Source: Rana temporaria (lineage: Eukaryota; Chordata; Amphibia; Anura; Ranidae). From it: DNA of 64,000 nt. The position numbers were made by a program, and so were the translations under genes. A model generated the notes under the pieces. That model was not told where the DNA came from. It ran no database searches and worked only from the letters and a program-made list of their open reading frames with translations. Shown piece by piece: positions 19,743-30,857 of the stretch; positions within the stretch are counted from its first letter, which is position 1, and each line of letters begins with the position of its first letter. Location of the stretch: the NCBI RefSeq assembly GCF_905171775.1, contig NC_053499.1, positions 144,894,251-144,958,250 on the forward strand, given 5' to 3'.

Positions 19743-21718
19743 TTAATAAAGAGGTACGACACAGGTGCAGGCCACGGGGACGTTCAGGTACTCTATCCTG
19801 AACGTGTACATGTTTCTGTTGTGTGGGCAGGTTTCCTTCCGCAGCACCAGCATGCTTTGGTTAACAGCGGCAGAGTTCAAGGAGCTGGTCTCTTTTCCGG
19901 TAAAGGTGCTGATGCAGTGGTTGCACAGGCACTTGGCAAAGGCCAACTTTTGGGGGAAGCGGTCCTCATCCACATCAATCCTGCAGAGATCGAGAAAAGT
20001 TGTTGTTAGAAAAGCAAATCTACATTTTAACTTCATCCCTACAGCAGAACTTTGTGATTGTAATGTTGTGCACAGGTGTCAAACACAAGGCCCGCGGGCC
20101 GAATCTGGCCCTCCAGGCCATTTCATGTGACCCTCGCACCTATCCTGGTCCTCCTCCAGACCCTTACTTTCTGCTTTCAAGCAATGCATCCAGCCTCTTC
20201 CCAGCAGCAGCATAAGGAAAAGGGTGGTGCGCTGTGATTTGAGGGAGATTGGGGGACTCAACTTCTGATGGTTGGGTGGGCCTTGACATCTAATGTAATG
20301 GGAGGGGATGCGCTGGACATCTAATCTTACAGATACAACTGGCCCTTTTGAGAACAATCATAATGCTGATGCGGCCCACGATAATATTGAGTTTGACACC
20401 CCTGTTGTAGGGTGTCAGTCTACAAGACTCAGTGGAGAACACTAATCTACTTCGCTATTGGTAATCAGATGATCCAAAAAGTTGCCTTTACGTTAAAGCT
20501 CTCCCTTAGTTGGTCTGCTGGGATTTTTTAACTCATCCTACTTTGATGTCACAATGTAACGTGTGGGATTGTTTCCTACCTGTAGGTCCAGGGTGAGATG
20601 GAGCGCTCGGATATGTCTATGCCTTTTGAAATAACTTCGTAGTTTGGGCAGCTGACTTGTGGGTTCCTCTTACGCCTTTTCCTCTTTTCAGGATTCTCCA
20701 GCTGCTCCACCAGCTTCACAGAGCTGTACTTATTCCAGTCCATCCGGTGACCAACGAAACGCTGCGCCACTTTTTCGCCCGATTCCGCCAGATCTTGGTC
20801 GCTGAAACAATTTGCAAGCTCATGGGACTTGTGTGATCCTCTTAAATGACGACTGGCATAGCAGTAACTGGCCGAGATAACTGCCAACAGTAAAAACCAC
20901 TACAAGGGAAAAGAAAAAAATAATAATTCAATAAACGTTTTGAATAGTCACTAAACTGACTTGAAATTCCTCAAAAGATGACAATTACTTTAAGCCAGCC
21001 TTACTTAACCAGAGGTAGCTTGGGGTTCCTTGATCAATGAGCTAATTCTGCCTTTTCGATGAATAACCACTCACAAAAATTATCTTTTTAGCTACCAGTA
21101 AAGGTGAGGGATCCTTCCCAATGGCCACAAGTAATTATTGGCAGGGGTTCCCTAAGACCGGTAGGCATGTTCAAGGGTCGCCCATGTTACTAAGGTTGAG
21201 AAAGACTAAATTAAATAAATATACATGAATATTTTGTCTATTTTTACTGTGTTCAGTAGTCCAATTCCAATACTGATTCTACATTTCATGCTGTGTTATG
21301 AAAAATTACAATAAGCCTTAATAAAAATTGGTTAAATAAAGTTAATAAAATACATAAAAATTGTATATATTGCATAAAAAAATGAATATTAGAAGAATTC
21401 CAACAACTTATTTGGAGAATTTTCTATAGCTGATGGCTTAAAATGTATCCCAAGCTAGTAATTCACTCAAATATTTCAAAGTGCAGTACCCCTAGTAGAC
21501 TGTAGGTGGTGTACTGAAATTTGACACCACGGTCTATTCAAAGCATCAGTTTTCCCTCTTCCTCTGCTGTGGCCCCTAAAATCCATCACAGTGCCCTGAG
21601 CTATCTGAATAGATAGTAATGTCTCCTTGCATGGAATTTCAAGCAAAGAAAAGTAGTAGACGGAACAGCAGATTGCCTGAGATGAGCTGAGACTTACCAG
21701 TGTATGCATGGCTGACAA
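19743..21718 (-). CDS. il17c: Interleukin-17C, three coding exons
   Basis: Secreted epithelial cytokine of the IL-17 family; in mammals IL-17C acts through IL-17RA/RE. Coding exons, 5' to 3': 21698-21718, 20580-20899, 19743-19980, giving 192 residues (the human protein is about 197). Splice sites are canonical: CTG|GTAAGT, TTGTAG|TGG, ACAG|GTAGGA, CTGCAG|GAT. Exon 1 supplies only MSAMHTL, which joins WFLLLAVISA to make a signal peptide. A second ATG at 21709 is also possible. Diagnostic motifs are RSISPW, then DVDEDRFPQKLAFAKCLC with the cystine-knot cysteines, and a C-terminal PVACTCV. A basic KRKRRKR cluster precedes the mature domain. zc3h18 lies upstream on the same strand, as in other tetrapods. 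Introns carry hAT-type repeats. Confidence 0.95.
20073..20404. mobile_element. hAT-like element in il17c intron 2
   Basis: Begins CAGGTGTCAAACACAAGGCC and ends GAGTTTGACACCCCTG; the termini are inverted. Interior includes GCGGGCCGAATCTGGCC. No clear 8-bp duplication remains, so it is an older copy. Confidence 0.8.
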
Positions 21719-21826
21719 TGGATGCTTGTGCTTTGTCCTTTCTGCTCAATGGAAAGTTCTTTGTTATGATCCCAGAGAGGATTTTGAAGCCTTGTTGAGT
21801 CTGTTTTGTGGTCCTAAATGGGAGCA

Positions 21827-21833
21827 TTTTATA
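21827..21833 (-). promoter_or_regulatory. TATA-like box upstream of il17c
   Basis: The minus strand reads TATAAAA about 110 bp upstream of the il17c ATG, which would place the transcription start near 21.80 kb and give a 5' UTR of about 80 nt. Confidence 0.5.
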
Positions 21834-21862
21834 GAGACACCTGAAAGGTTCTCCCTGCCCTC

Positions 21863-21871
21863 GGAAAATCC
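21863..21871 (-). promoter_or_regulatory. kappaB-like site upstream of il17c
   Basis: The minus strand reads GGATTTTCC, a relaxed NF-kappaB/Rel match 30 bp upstream of the TATA-like box. IL-17C induction by NF-kappaB is established in mammals; this particular site is inferred only. Confidence 0.3.
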
Positions 21872-21989
21872 AGGTGTAGAGGACACTGCCTCCTCCTACG
21901 TAGGGGGAAGTGCCATTTACAATTGTTCCACTTCCTTGTTAGTTGCAGGTAAAGTTGCGAGAAGAATTTCACTCATTCATTCCAATCTA

Positions 21990-22549
21990 TTTTTATTTTT
22001 TCACCGTGTATGCAAAGCTGCAAGGTTCCCTGCAGGGGGAGCAATGCTCCATCACACCTTGCCGGGCCTCAGGCGCCTTGCTCAGAATTTCCATATTGTG
22101 CAAACGTTTTTTGGTTTAGGATTTAAAATAAAAAATAAAAATTAAAAGGTGCGATTAAAGATACATTTTAGGTAGAATGTGTTCCAATTTTTGTGTGTGA
22201 AGCCTTACGGGTGCTATAGCTTAATTTTATGGCTTCCAATTTGAACTCGAAAAATTGGAACAGGATCAATAGAGGCCGGAGCTTTTCTTGCCTAAAAGTT
22301 TCAGACTGAATAGTAAGATTGGCTGTTGTAGCCATGACAGTTTGTATCATTTTAACAGTATAGTATTCTTTGCTGTAATAGTATACATTTCCCCAAAGCT
22401 TGCTGTTGTGTTGGCAGTTGGCGGAAATTGGTTGGCAAATGGGGTCTTCTGGCTTTAGGCTTTCAAAATATATGTAAAAAAAATTGTTCCACATGCCCCT
22501 TGACTCCTAACCCTGACCTTTAGGCTTCCCCTTGTTTACTATAAATCAG
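21990..22549. other. Stretch without a recognised gene
   Basis: AT-rich DNA upstream of the il17c promoter with no recognised exon. A TTGCGAGAAG...CCTTGCCGGGC segment may be a degraded repeat. Confidence 0.4.
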
Positions 22550-22863
22550 GGGTCTCTAAGTTTTGTAAACAAGGGAACAGTTTCCGGTCGTTCAGACTTT
22601 AGGGGGGCCGGACTGTGGACAGTTCGAGTAGCAAATGTCCCGACACCAGTAGTGAGTAAACAATGTTCCACCTTTAGTGTTAGGTGGAGAAATAGTGCCC
22701 ATTATTTCTGTCAATGAAGAATTGCTTCCCTGTTGTTGGTGTCAGTGGGAGAAATAGTGTCCCATTGTTAGTGTCATTGCAGAATTGTTGCCCTGTTGTT
22801 GGTGTCAGTGGGAGGATTAGTGTCCCAAAGGTAAGCAAAGGGCCGTAGTTTGGAGACCACTGC
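22550..22863. mobile_element. hAT-like element with GGGTCTCTAAGTTTTG / AGACCACTGC ends
   Basis: The left end GGGTCTCTAAG and right end TTTGGAGACCACTGC are inverted. The interior holds short repeats of GTGTCAGTGGGAG. Related to the copy at 58.94-59.27 kb. Confidence 0.65.
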
Positions 22864-22919
22864 TCTACATGCTTAACACTAAAAAACCTTTATCACCTGG
22901 CCCTAATCCTAATGCCCCT

Positions 22920-23880
22920 AATTCTTAACCCTGTCCTATGAATCATCCCTAACCCCAACCTATCCCCCTCCCTATCGTGAGTTCAAGAAAGGTGTTTGAC
23001 CATTAAGATTAGAACTGGAAACTCCCATAAGCAACTAACCCTGTACCTAGATTTCAAACCATGACCCTAACTTATCCCCTCACACTAAATTAATTCCTCA
23101 ACGTCTTTATCTTGTGTTCAGGAAAGGTGTCAGACCCTCAATATTATAACTGGAAGCTTCCCAAAGCAACTAACCTTGACCCTCGATCTCTAACCTTGAC
23201 CCTCAATCTCTAACCTTTACCCTCGATCTCTAACCTTGACCCTCAATCTCTAACCATGACCCTAACCTATCCCCTCACACTAAATTATCTCCTCGACATC
23301 TCTATCTTGTGTTCAGGAAAAATGTCTGACCATCAAGATTGAAACTGGAAGTTCATAAAAGCAACTAATCTGGTCTCTTGATCTCTATCCATGACCCTAA
23401 CCAATCCCTCACACTGAATGAACTCTTGGACATCTCAATCTTGTGGGCAGGAAAGGTGTCAGAGCCTCAAGATTAGAACTGGAAGCTTAAAAAAAATAAA
23501 AAAAAACACTAAACTCATCCTCTAACCATGATCCCAATCTATCCCCGCACACTAAATTAACTCCTTAACTTCTCTATCTTGTGTTCAGGAAAGGTATCAG
23601 ACCATCAGGTTTAGAACTAGAAGCTCCCAAAAGGAACCAACATTGTCCCCAGATCTCTATCCATGACCCATAACCTATCCCCTCACACTAAATTAACTCC
23701 TCAACTTCTCTATCTTGTGTTCAGGAAAGGCCATCAGGTTTAGAACTAGAAGCAACCAACATTGTCCTCCAATCTCTATCCATGACCCATATCCTATCCC
23801 TCACACTAAATTCATTTTTGGCCATCGATATCTTGTGTTCAGGAAAAATGTCTGACCATCAAGATGGGAATGTAAAGATT
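22920..23880. repeat. Tandem array of diverged ~135-bp units
   Basis: Each unit contains ATCTCTATC-like, TTGTGTTCAGGAAAG, GACCATCAAGATTAGAACT, GCAACTAAC and CCCTCACACTAAATT motifs in order. TTCAGGAAA-type markers recur near 22.98, 23.11, 23.31, 23.44, 23.58, 23.72 and 23.83 kb. The third unit is longer because a 20-bp sub-repeat (CTAACCTTGACCCTCGATCT) is itself tandemly repeated. Confidence 0.85.
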
Positions 23881-24089
23881 CTGGTCCCTGCGCCAAAATC
23901 AATAGATGCCCATATGGAAAATCAACTGATGAGGACGTTGAGGGTCAGAATTAGGCATTCAGTTTAAATTATGGGTTAAGTTCTGGGGTTAGATTCAAAT
24001 TTAGACTAGATTGAGGGTTGGCAGGTATCTTATTTTTTGTGCGCAAATAATGTTTTTGTAAATACTGAGTTTATATAAAGGTTTTGGAC

Positions 24090-24890
24090 TTAATACATAT
24101 ACGGATGGGTACTAGGCAAGGATGCCCTTTTTCGCCATTATTATTTGTTATTGCCATTGGGACATTGGCTATAGCCATTCGATCTAACCCAAATATTCAC
24201 AGCATCTCTAGCAGTGGAAGAAATCATAAATGCACCTTATTCACTGACAATCTCTTACTATTTATTACAGAAATGGTAACGACTCTGCCCAACCTACCCA
24301 ATACCTTGTCTGGCTTTGGTGCCATCTTGAGATTGAAGATGAGCCAAACCAAATCGGAGGTGTTAGGCCGCATACACACGGTCGATCCATCTGATGAGAA
24401 TGGTCTGACGGACAGTTTTAATCGATTCACCGCTGAAGCAGACTGATGGTCTGATGTGTGTACACACCATCAGTTCAAAAACCGATCGGGTCACACACAA
24501 CGTGCTGAAAAAAACGAAGTTTAATGCTTCCAAGCATGCGTCGACTTGATTCTGAGCATGCGTGGGTTTTGAACCGATGTTTTTGTGTACTAACTATTAG
24601 GTTTTAAAGCAAGTTCTAAAAATTTGGTCTAAAGGACAAAAGTCCGATGGGCCATACACACGGTCGGTTTGGACCGATGAAACTGGACTTCGGTCCGTTT
24701 TCATCGGTTTGGACCAGTCGTGTGCACGCGGCCTTAGACATCAACCTCCCTGCACCAACTTTGGTGTCCATTACGACGTCCTTCCCCTTCAAATGGTGTG
24801 CATGCTCACTCTCTTATCTCAGGGTGAAACTTACCTCAGACATCTCGTTGTACTGGGCTAATTACATTCCCCTCTACTCCATTGTAAGTC
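24090..24890 (+). pseudogene. Tx1/L1-like LINE reverse transcriptase fragment, split by a MITE
   Basis: GTRQGCPFSPLLFVIAIGTL and LFTDNLLLFIT are the RT motifs around the active site; FADD has decayed to FTDN, so the copy is dead. The reading continues in frame after the MITE at 24366-24733 (KSEVL then DINLPAPTL, SFPFKW, YLRVKLTSDI). Confidence 0.85.
24366..24733. mobile_element. MITE with GGCCGCATACACACG ends and TTA target duplication
   Basis: 368 bp with inverted ends GGCCGCATACACACG and CGTGTGCACGCGGCC, flanked by TTA on both sides (24363-24365 and 24734-24736). The 3-bp TTA duplication suggests PIF/Harbinger. Excision with one TTA restores the LINE frame exactly. Confidence 0.9.
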
Positions 24891-25648
24891 TTAAGGGAGA
24901 AGAGTGTACTAGCAAATTTAAATTGCAGCCAAACTCCAGCTACACTAATAAGCAATTACAGCAAACAAATAATTAATAACCACGCTCCCTATTTTTAGGA
25001 CCATATATCAATAAAGTGCAAGGTTAAACATATGATATTAAGGATATTAAGGTTTCGACTGGGTGCAAAATGGGTTTAAAACCCAAAAACTTCTTCTAAG
25101 TCCGGCACCAAAGCAAGAGTGTTCTGTGTCGGTTGGATCTTGGGTGACGCATCACTTCTGCCTTTTTGGTATATGGATGGAATGCAAGTCGGTGTCTCTG
25201 CCATGAGATTGAGCTCTGCTTGATCGTTCACATTGTGCGTGTATTTTAAGTGTGTTAATTATAAAGAAAAAAACATTGGGGGGGAATTTACTAAAACTGG
25301 AGAGAAAATCAGCTGCAGCTCTGCATAGAAACCAATCAGCTTCCAGGTTTTATTGTCAAGGCGTAATTGAACAAGCTGAGTAAAGGGGGATGAGAAAAAT
25401 AACAGCACAAATAATAGTAAAAAACATTGTTCTGTAAATAGTTTCTCATCTGATACAATGAGAATTCATCGAATGCATCTGACGATCAAGCATCTAGATA
25501 AATAATAAAACTTTCAAATATTGAGATTCCAACATGAGACATAATCATCCTTGGTAGACGGCCATTCATGAATTGTTTAGGGTGGGTTGTTTTAGCACCC
25601 GTTTATGCAATTGTGGTTCTGTAACTCAGCAAAGGAAATAGTGTGAAA
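24891..25648. other. Stretch without a recognised gene
   Basis: AT-rich sequence. The motif GGGGGGAATTTACTAAAACTGG near 25278 and following text resemble a dispersed repeat end, but no partner was found. Confidence 0.4.
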
Positions 25649-25945
25649 CCCCTCATAACGGGCACAGCAGGTGTACAGACCCATAAATTCAGCACAGGGA
25701 TGGTGGGAACCCCTCATATTGGGCACAGCAGGTGTGCAGACTTGGGAACTTAGCACAGGGATGGGGGGGAACCCCTCATAACGGGCACAGCACACGTGCA
25801 GACCCAGAAACTCAGCACAGGGATCGGGGGAACCTCTTATACTGGACACAGGAGGTATACAGTGCTGAGAACTATGTACAGGGATGGTGGGAACCCTCAT
25901 AATGGACACAGGTGGTGTGCAGACACAGGAGTTTAGCACAGAGTC
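25649..25945. repeat. Minisatellite with ~61-bp units, five copies
   Basis: Units contain CCCCTCATAACGGGCACAGC, GTGCAGAC and AGCACAGGGATGG in fixed order; the last two copies have diverged (TGGACACAGG). Confidence 0.9.
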
Positions 25946-26084
25946 CCCAAGTGATAGAAGAGACAGTCAGAAAGTTCAACCCTATAACATCCACCAAACA
26001 CTCATGCCGCGCAGGGCCGTCTTTACCGCAGGGCAAATGGGGCAGGTGCCCTGGGCCCTGTCACTGTTGGGGGCCCAAAGCAAC

Positions 26085-26382
26085 CCCCTTTGAAAAAAAA
26101 AAAAAAAAAAATTTTTTTTTTTTATTTTTTTTTATTTTTTAGGGGTCCGGAGGCCCCCAGGGGCCCGGAGGACCCCATGGCCCCAGATGGCAACCCCCCC
26201 TTTTTTTTATTTATTTTTAAATAAAAAAATTATATATTTTTATTAAAGGGACAATTTTTTAATATATTTTTATTTTATTTTTTATTAAAGGGCCAATTTT
26301 TTTTAGAGGTCTGGGGGTCCCCAGGGGCCCATAGTTCCCCCAGGGCCCCGGATGACAACCCCCCTTTTTTATAAAAAAAAAT

Positions 26383-26434
<52 letters not shown>

Positions 26435-26546
26435 GTTTATTATTATTATTATAGGACCCGGAGGTCCCCAGGGCCCCGGATGGCAACCCCCCTTTTTTTT
26501 ATAAAAAACATTTTTTTTATATATTTTATTTCTTTTTTTCTTTTTA

Positions 26547-26577
<31 letters not shown>

Positions 26578-27040
26578 TATTAAAGGGCTCAGAAGTCCCC
26601 ATGTGGCAAACACCCTTTATCTTTTTTATAAATGTTTATTTTTTTATTTATGTATATATATTTTTTTTATTTATTTTTTATTTAAGGGCCCAGAGGTCCC
26701 CATGGCCCTGGATGGCAACCCCCCCTTTTTTTTTTATAAATGTTTCTTTATATATATTTTTTATTAAAGGGCCCAGAGGTCCCGGATGGCAACCCCCTTT
26801 TTTTTGTAATTTATTCTTATTAAAAAAAAAATAATAAAGGGCCCAGAGGTCCCCAGGGCCCCAGATGGCAACCCCCTTTTTAAAATATATTTTTTATATA
26901 TATATATTTTATTTCTTTTTTTCTTTTTATTAAAGGGCCCAGAGGTCCCCAGGGCCCCGGATGGCTACACCCCTTGTTTATATATATTTTTCTTTATTTC
27001 TTTCTTTATTTCTTTTTTTGTAAAGGGCCCCCCGCTTCTA
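26085..27040. repeat. Degenerate tandem repeat with poly-T/TA tracts
   Basis: About nine units of AAAGGGCCCAGAGGTCCCC, AGGGCCCCGGATGGCAACCC, then a variable T-rich or TA-rich tract. The TA run at about 26384-26430 and tracts such as TATTTATTTTT make up most of the length. Confidence 0.9.
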
Positions 27041-27497
27041 AATTTGTGGCAGCCCCCCCCTGCTTCTCAATTTCAGGCGGCAGCACCCCCCATCCCGGTT
27101 CTCTGTCCAGGGGGCCCATGCCTGAAGCTGTGTAAGTGGCCCCATAATTCCTGATGGCGGCCCTGCCTCCCGTTAAGCCCCTGTGCTGCCCACAAATCAG
27201 GCTGAAAATCATCAGCGGCACGCAGCCAGTGACAGTACTGCTTCCCTTCCCAGTGTTTTAAAATGTACAGCACCCCTGGCTTCCCTTTAGACAGGCACTT
27301 CTCCCTTCCTGCCACTGGGTGCTGCTTGCATATAAAAGTGAATTAGAATGTGATTTTATAACATCCCCAGTTTGCTCTTCCTGAGGCTGACTTTTTCATG
27401 TCCTGCTCCTCAAGGTATGTCACTGTTTGCTAATCTATATTGTAAATTGAAGTTTTCTGTAGAGTGTGCCCAAAGTCTTTATAATATTTGATGATTC

Positions 27498-27660
27498 ACT
27501 GCAGGTCTGGTCAGTGTTTTAAAAAGTTCCTCTATTTTACACATGGCATGGCATGGGGTCACAGCACCGTCTGTCCATTCTGCTTTAGCACCATGGGACC
27601 CCATGCCATGCCATGTGTAAAATAGAGGAACTCTTTAAATCACAGACCAGACCTGCAGTC
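27498..27660. repeat. Long inverted repeat (arms about 63 bp)
   Basis: ACTGCAGGTCTGGTC, then CCTCTATTTTACACATGGC and CATGCCATGTGTAAAATAG, GACCAGACCTGCAGT form a hairpin with a spacer of about 40 bp, within the hAT element. Confidence 0.9.
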
Positions 27661-27717
27661 CAGGCTGAGTAAAGCCTCAGAGTACATGACATTACTGTCT
27701 GTATTTAACTGCTTGAT

Positions 27718-28210
27718 GGGCTTATTTTGGGCCTGGCTGGTTCACATGTATGTGTTTTGGTGGCCCACATTTGCGCAGGCACAGCAGCCCATTCATTTGA
27801 ATTGGCCGCCATGCCTGCGTTTCCTGCAAAGAAAAGCGCATGCCTCATGTAATAGGCTGCGCACACGGCACGCCTATGCCCATCAAGCACTGAAATACAG
27901 CACTGTCTGTCCATTCTGCTGTCTGCTGTGACTTATCTGCAGTTCCCGCACTGTCAAACTTGCTGCATTTTTAGATGTTTAGGTCACGCTTTTAAAAACA
28001 CAGTGCGTTTGTGTGTGCAAGAACTGAAGGTAAGTAGCATGGTGAAAAAGCAGAATGGATTTCAAGGCAACTGTATTTTTAAAATGCTGAATGCACCTTT
28101 TTTCTGCAGGAAACGCAGGCATGGCAGCCCATTCAAATCAATGGGCTGCTGTGCCTGCACAAATGAGGACCGCCAAAACATACATGTGAACCAGCCAGGC
28201 CCAAAATAAG
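27718..28210. repeat. Inverted pair of ~110-bp blocks
   Basis: 27724-27845 (GGGCCTGGCTGGTTCACATG, GCAGGCACAGCAGCCC, CCTGCGTTTCCTGCA) is inverted at 28090-28205 (TGCAGGAAACGCAGG, GGGCTGCTGTGCCTGC, CATGTGAACCAGCCAGGC). Confidence 0.88.
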
Positions 28211-28271
28211 CTGGAGGGGGGCCCAAAAAAAATGTTTGCCCTGGGCCCAAACCATATTAAAGACGGCCCTG

Positions 28272-28690
28272 ATGCCGCATACACACGGTCGTTTTTTGTG
28301 ATGAAATAAAACGACATTTTTAAAAACGTCATTTAAAATGATCGTGTGTGGGCTTCACATCGTTTTTTGTCTTCAGAAAAACGACAAAAAAAAAATTCAA
28401 ACCTGCTTACATTTTTTATGTCGTTTTTGAAAATGTCGTTTTTTGTGTTGTAAAAAATGATCGTATGTGGGTTAAAACGTTTTAAACCCGTGCATGCTCA
28501 GAAGCAAGTTATGAGACTTGAATGGAACAGAGTGCCGTTGTACGTCACCGCGCTTTGCTAAAGCATTTTCAGAAAACGATGGTGTGTGGGCAACGTCGTT
28601 TTTTATGAAGAAGTTAGAAAAACTTTGTTTTTTTTCATGATGAAAAACGTTGTTTTATTTCATCACAAAAAATGACCGTGTGTACGCGGC
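28272..28690. mobile_element. MITE with GCCGCATACACACGG ends, its tip cut by the hAT
   Basis: CCGCATACACACGGTCG plus TTTTTTGTGATGAAAT at the left match ATTTCATCACAAAAAA plus GACCGTGTGTACGCGG at the right. The outermost bases of its left end (CTCATGCCGC, 26001-26010) now lie beyond the hAT insertion. Confidence 0.88.
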
Positions 28691-29767
28691 ATGAGATTTC
28701 CGTTTTAGGTGGACTGATGCTATAAAAAGGATGCGTTCCCTTAAATTACTATCCAAGCTGAAATATATCACTTATAAAAAGGTTTTTATCTGCTCATGTG
28801 TGATGTAATTTCAGGTGTGTCTTGTTGCTCTTCTAACCAAGTTGGCTGGGTGCCATAACCCTGTGTTTACGGGCTCCACACACCTACACTGATTGTGTCG
28901 CTTCTGCGCTTGCACCAGCAAGATAAATGGCCTGCTCCGGCAAGATAACTGTGTTTTACCAGCAAAATAACTGTGGACAAGTAAGATATCTGTCCTTCAC
29001 CAGCAAGCCATTTCTTCTCCGGCATACTCAGACTCCCAGGCTGCAGTCTAGTTCCACAGCAGGGAAGCGGCACCTTTACCTAAATACCGCTTCCCCCTTA
29101 TCTAGCAGGTGGCCCCACAACTCTATCAACGGCTGTTTAAATCTGAGGTTGCTCACACAGATAGGTCAAGGCAGGTCCACTTTAAGAGCACCAACTAAGA
29201 ACAAGCACGTAGCCAGTGAGGTCAGCAACTTTGATAAGCATCGGCAGTCAATAACTCAAAGTATTGAAGCCATTAGAACAGCATGGAAGCCAGGCTATTA
29301 GCTTTTTCCAAGACATTTTAGAAATTGCAGCATCTGTGTAGAGGGAGCAGAGCTGGAAAGGTTAGTACAGAGGTCTCACCAATGGTGTCCCCAAGAGACA
29401 AGAAGGGGGTTAACTTTCCAGCATCTACCAAACACTGAACTATCAGTTGTAGTAGGTGGAGCGACCCTTTAAAACAAGTTTCTTCATGACCTTTCGATCT
29501 AAGATCATGTGCATGTGCATCATGTGCATCTGTTTATTTCATTGTCTAGTAGGGGTGCTCCACTGTCATTCTGACCCTCTGGCTGGTATGATGGTGGCCC
29601 TGAGGGACCTTCCTTGTGGGTAGTGCCGGGTAAGGTGTGGGTCGGTAGTACCTCCCTGGTGTGGAGGGTGTGATGATGTGAACTGTGCAACCGGACTGTC
29701 TGAGTTTTTCTTTTGTCATGCGATCACTGCCGGCGGCTATAGCAGGCAGGAATGATTATTGTGTGAG
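28691..29767. other. Stretch without a recognised gene
   Basis: No exon recognised. TGTGATGTAATTTCAGGTGTG near 28800 recurs at about 32430, so part is an unnamed dispersed repeat. Confidence 0.4.
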
Positions 29768-30039
29768 CAGGGCCGTCTTAATAGCATCATGGGCCCCTGG
29801 GCAAAGTAATGCTCTGGGGCCCCTACAATGATGACAGTGCAGGTAAACAGACATGAAGTAGGTAGGAGGCAGACTGCCTCCCCTGTGTATCTATCATTCT
29901 CAGTGCCATCATGGGGCCCCCAATTTCAGGGCAGCTTGGGCTCAAGGACCAGCTGCTTGGGGGAAAGTGCAGTGCCCCCCCCATGCAATTGGGGCCCCTG
30001 GGCAGTGCCCAGGTATGCCCTCTCGTTAAGACAGCCCTG
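29768..30039. mobile_element. Short hAT element with perfect 8-bp target duplication
   Basis: CAGGGCCGTCTTAATAG and CGTTAAGACAGCCCTG are the inverted ends. TGTGTGAG flanks both sides exactly (29760-29767 and 30040-30047). Interior GGGCCCCTGGGCA motifs resemble the 26.0-28.3 kb element. Confidence 0.95.
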
Positions 30040-30238
30040 TGTGTGAGTACTCTGTTCTGCTGACACTGTGTTGATCGGGGAATTGTGTCATTTTCTTTCC
30101 TTCCTCTCGTGGTGGAAGGAAAGAAAATTGCATACTCTATTTGCTGCTTAAGTCTTCCATGACATTTTGTAACAATAGGAGCAGTTGTGACCCCTCTTTC
30201 AGAAATTTACATCATCCCAGGAAGGTATCTTTCACCCT

Positions 30239-30268
30239 TTGATAACGTCATGTATGACGAAACATGTC
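30239..30268 (+). ncRNA. Hammerhead-ribozyme-like motif
   Basis: TTGATAA, one extra base, stem GTCA/TGAC around TGTA, GAAAC at 30259-30263, then the palindrome ACATGT ending GTC. Stem II is perfectly paired with a sequence unlike the other loci. An A/T-rich tail with AATAAA follows near 30383. Confidence 0.45.
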
Positions 30269-30857
30269 AGGGCGGAGCCACGCACTGACGTCACCGCGTT
30301 AACGTGGTGTACGTTTGTTTTTTATGTTATTTTTTGCCGGCCATTTTAAAACCGTTCTAGTGTATATGTTACACTTTTTTTAATAAACCCAGTGTTTTGG
30401 TACTTCACCATCTCGAGCCTCCGTTTGTTTTTCCCTCTGTGATTCCCTGTGGGATACCGAGTTTAGAGCGGATCGCTCCGAGGAGACAGCTATCCGTACG
30501 GATTGGGTGAAGACCAGCTGGAAGTTGAGGAGCCTACAGCCTCTCCGATCTCCTATCATCGGATCGGGTGGATATACATGCCTTCTTGACCCCAACTAAC
30601 AGGGGGTCCAACTTATCTGGTAAGAGCATTCACTTACCTTTCCCCTGGTGTGACCCTGAGGAATTCTTCCTTTCAATCAACACTTATCTGAATCGGTGGT
30701 GGACTGTATTCTTTAATTTTTTTTTACCTTTTCACTGTTTGGATATATTTGAAATTGGACACATTTTTTTAAATGTTTTTTTTTTTTTATGTTTTAATTT
30801 TCATTTCATTTTTTCATTTATTCATTTTTTTCTTATATTTGTTGTTTGAACACTTGG

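Larger units (their letters stand above)
26012..28271. mobile_element. 2.26-kb hAT element with CAGGGCCGTCTTTA ends
   Basis: CAGGGCCGTCTTTA at the left and TTAAAGACGGCCCTG at the right form the inverted ends. Flanks ATGCCGCG (26004-26011) and ATGCCGCA (28272-28279) are an 8-bp duplication with one mismatch. It shares its ends with the 272-bp element at 29768-30039. No transposase; the interior is filled with tandem and inverted repeats. Confidence 0.85.

Noticed and set aside
20990..21220. Possible small hAT in il17c intron 1 (AACCAGAGGTAGCTTGGGG)
   Set aside because: Looks like a degraded repeat but I could not match two termini, so it is not listed as a feature.
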